This document shows positions 63,865 through 64,000 of a stretch of 64,000 bases of DNA, in pieces; the first letter of the stretch is position 1; every line of letters starts with the position of its first letter. The stretch covers positions 1-64,000 of the forward strand of contig JAJXYD010000021.1 in NCBI GenBank assembly GCA_021780695.1. The letters are read 5' to 3'. A program made the translations under genes and the position numbers. The notes under the pieces were generated by a model. It ran no database searches. It worked only from the letters and a program-made list of their open reading frames with translations, and was not told the DNA's origin. This stretch comes from Deltaproteobacteria bacterium. GTDB lineage: Bacteria; Desulfobacterota; Syntrophobacteria; Syntrophobacterales; Syntrophobacteraceae.

Positions 63865-64000
63865 ATGGGCAGGAAATTAAAGATTTTGGGTGTAATACCG
63901 GCGCGCTTCGATTCTTCGCGCCTTCCCGGCAAGGTGTTAAAAAACATAGCCGGAAAGCCTATGATATACTGGGTGTATAAAAATGCCCGGAAATCGTCTG
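63865..64000 (+). CDS. kdsB: 3-deoxy-manno-octulosonate cytidylyltransferase (5' part, cut by window edge)
   Basis: KdsB activates KDO as CMP-KDO for lipopolysaccharide. Only the first 45 codons are inside the window: [20 protein letters not shown], then [20 protein letters not shown]. The nucleotide-binding IPARFxSxRLPGK motif and IAGKPMI are diagnostic. The ATG at 63865 begins four residues before the usual MK start, with no strong Shine-Dalgarno. The rest lies beyond position 64000. It supports a Gram-negative cell with LPS. Confidence 0.9.
   Translation, partial: MGRKLKILGVIPARFDSSRLPGKVLKNIAGKPMIYWVYKNARKSS

Overview
The window looks like chromosome of an anaerobic, Gram-negative deltaproteobacterium (Desulfobacterota; a Syntrophobacter- or Desulfomonile-like lineage is my inference). 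The reasons are an hgcAB pair (known almost only from anaerobes), a complete proteobacterial trp operon with a Trp-codon leader, PpiD, lipoproteins, a KDO gene at the right edge, MotAB, and a Wza/Wzc-type exopolysaccharide locus. Gene density is high and no rRNA, tRNA, CRISPR array, prophage or intact insertion sequence was recognised.

Layout. 1-605: tail of an unidentified gene and a gene-poor stretch. 0.6-4.9 kb: a metal/thiol block with a periplasmic thioredoxin, a CcdA/ArsG-like membrane protein, a GEMM-like candidate riboswitch, hgcA and hgcB (mercury methylation), and a convergent ArsA-type ATPase with a small partner. 5-10 kb: MoaE-like protein, acetyl-CoA synthetase behind a near-consensus promoter, a small PLDNc_N-like membrane protein, PpiD. 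10-12.6 kb: PilZ-motA-motB. 12.6-17 kb: M20 peptidase, FemAB-like acyltransferase, CoA-disulfide-reductase/rhodanese fusion. 17-21.6 kb: export operon wza - wzc-like (degenerate Walker A) - ExeA-like ATPase with LysM. 22-25 kb: XRE-cupin regulator and acyl-CoA synthetase.

25-33 kb: trp leader peptide and attenuator, then aroF-trpEGDCFBA, overlapping or closely packed. 33-44 kb: housekeeping genes including Fe-SOD, two radical SAM proteins, a THUMP-type rRNA methyltransferase, pyrE, a frameshifted GAF remnant, an OmpA-like lipoprotein, an unusual rsmG-spoU fusion, an RluA-type synthase and surE. 44-55 kb, mostly minus strand: zinc-ribbon/transglutaminase-like protein, UXS-type SDR, M48-TPR protease, purF, carB, carA; then glnE on the plus strand.

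57.6-63.2 kb: a divergent four-gene unit, gntR-glpD facing an FGGY kinase and an alkyl-DHAP-synthase-like flavoprotein, with a perfect 24-bp palindrome between them. Kinase, polyol-phosphate dehydrogenase and ADHAP-synthase homologue together could form a route for glycerol-ether lipid metabolism under a FadR-like regulator. The window ends with a DGC protein and the first 45 codons of kdsB.

The parts most worth checking are the GEMM-like RNA before hgcA, the glpD/FGGY/AGPS-like unit, the RsmG-SpoU fusion, the trp attenuator and a compact structured element between the SOD and radical SAM genes.
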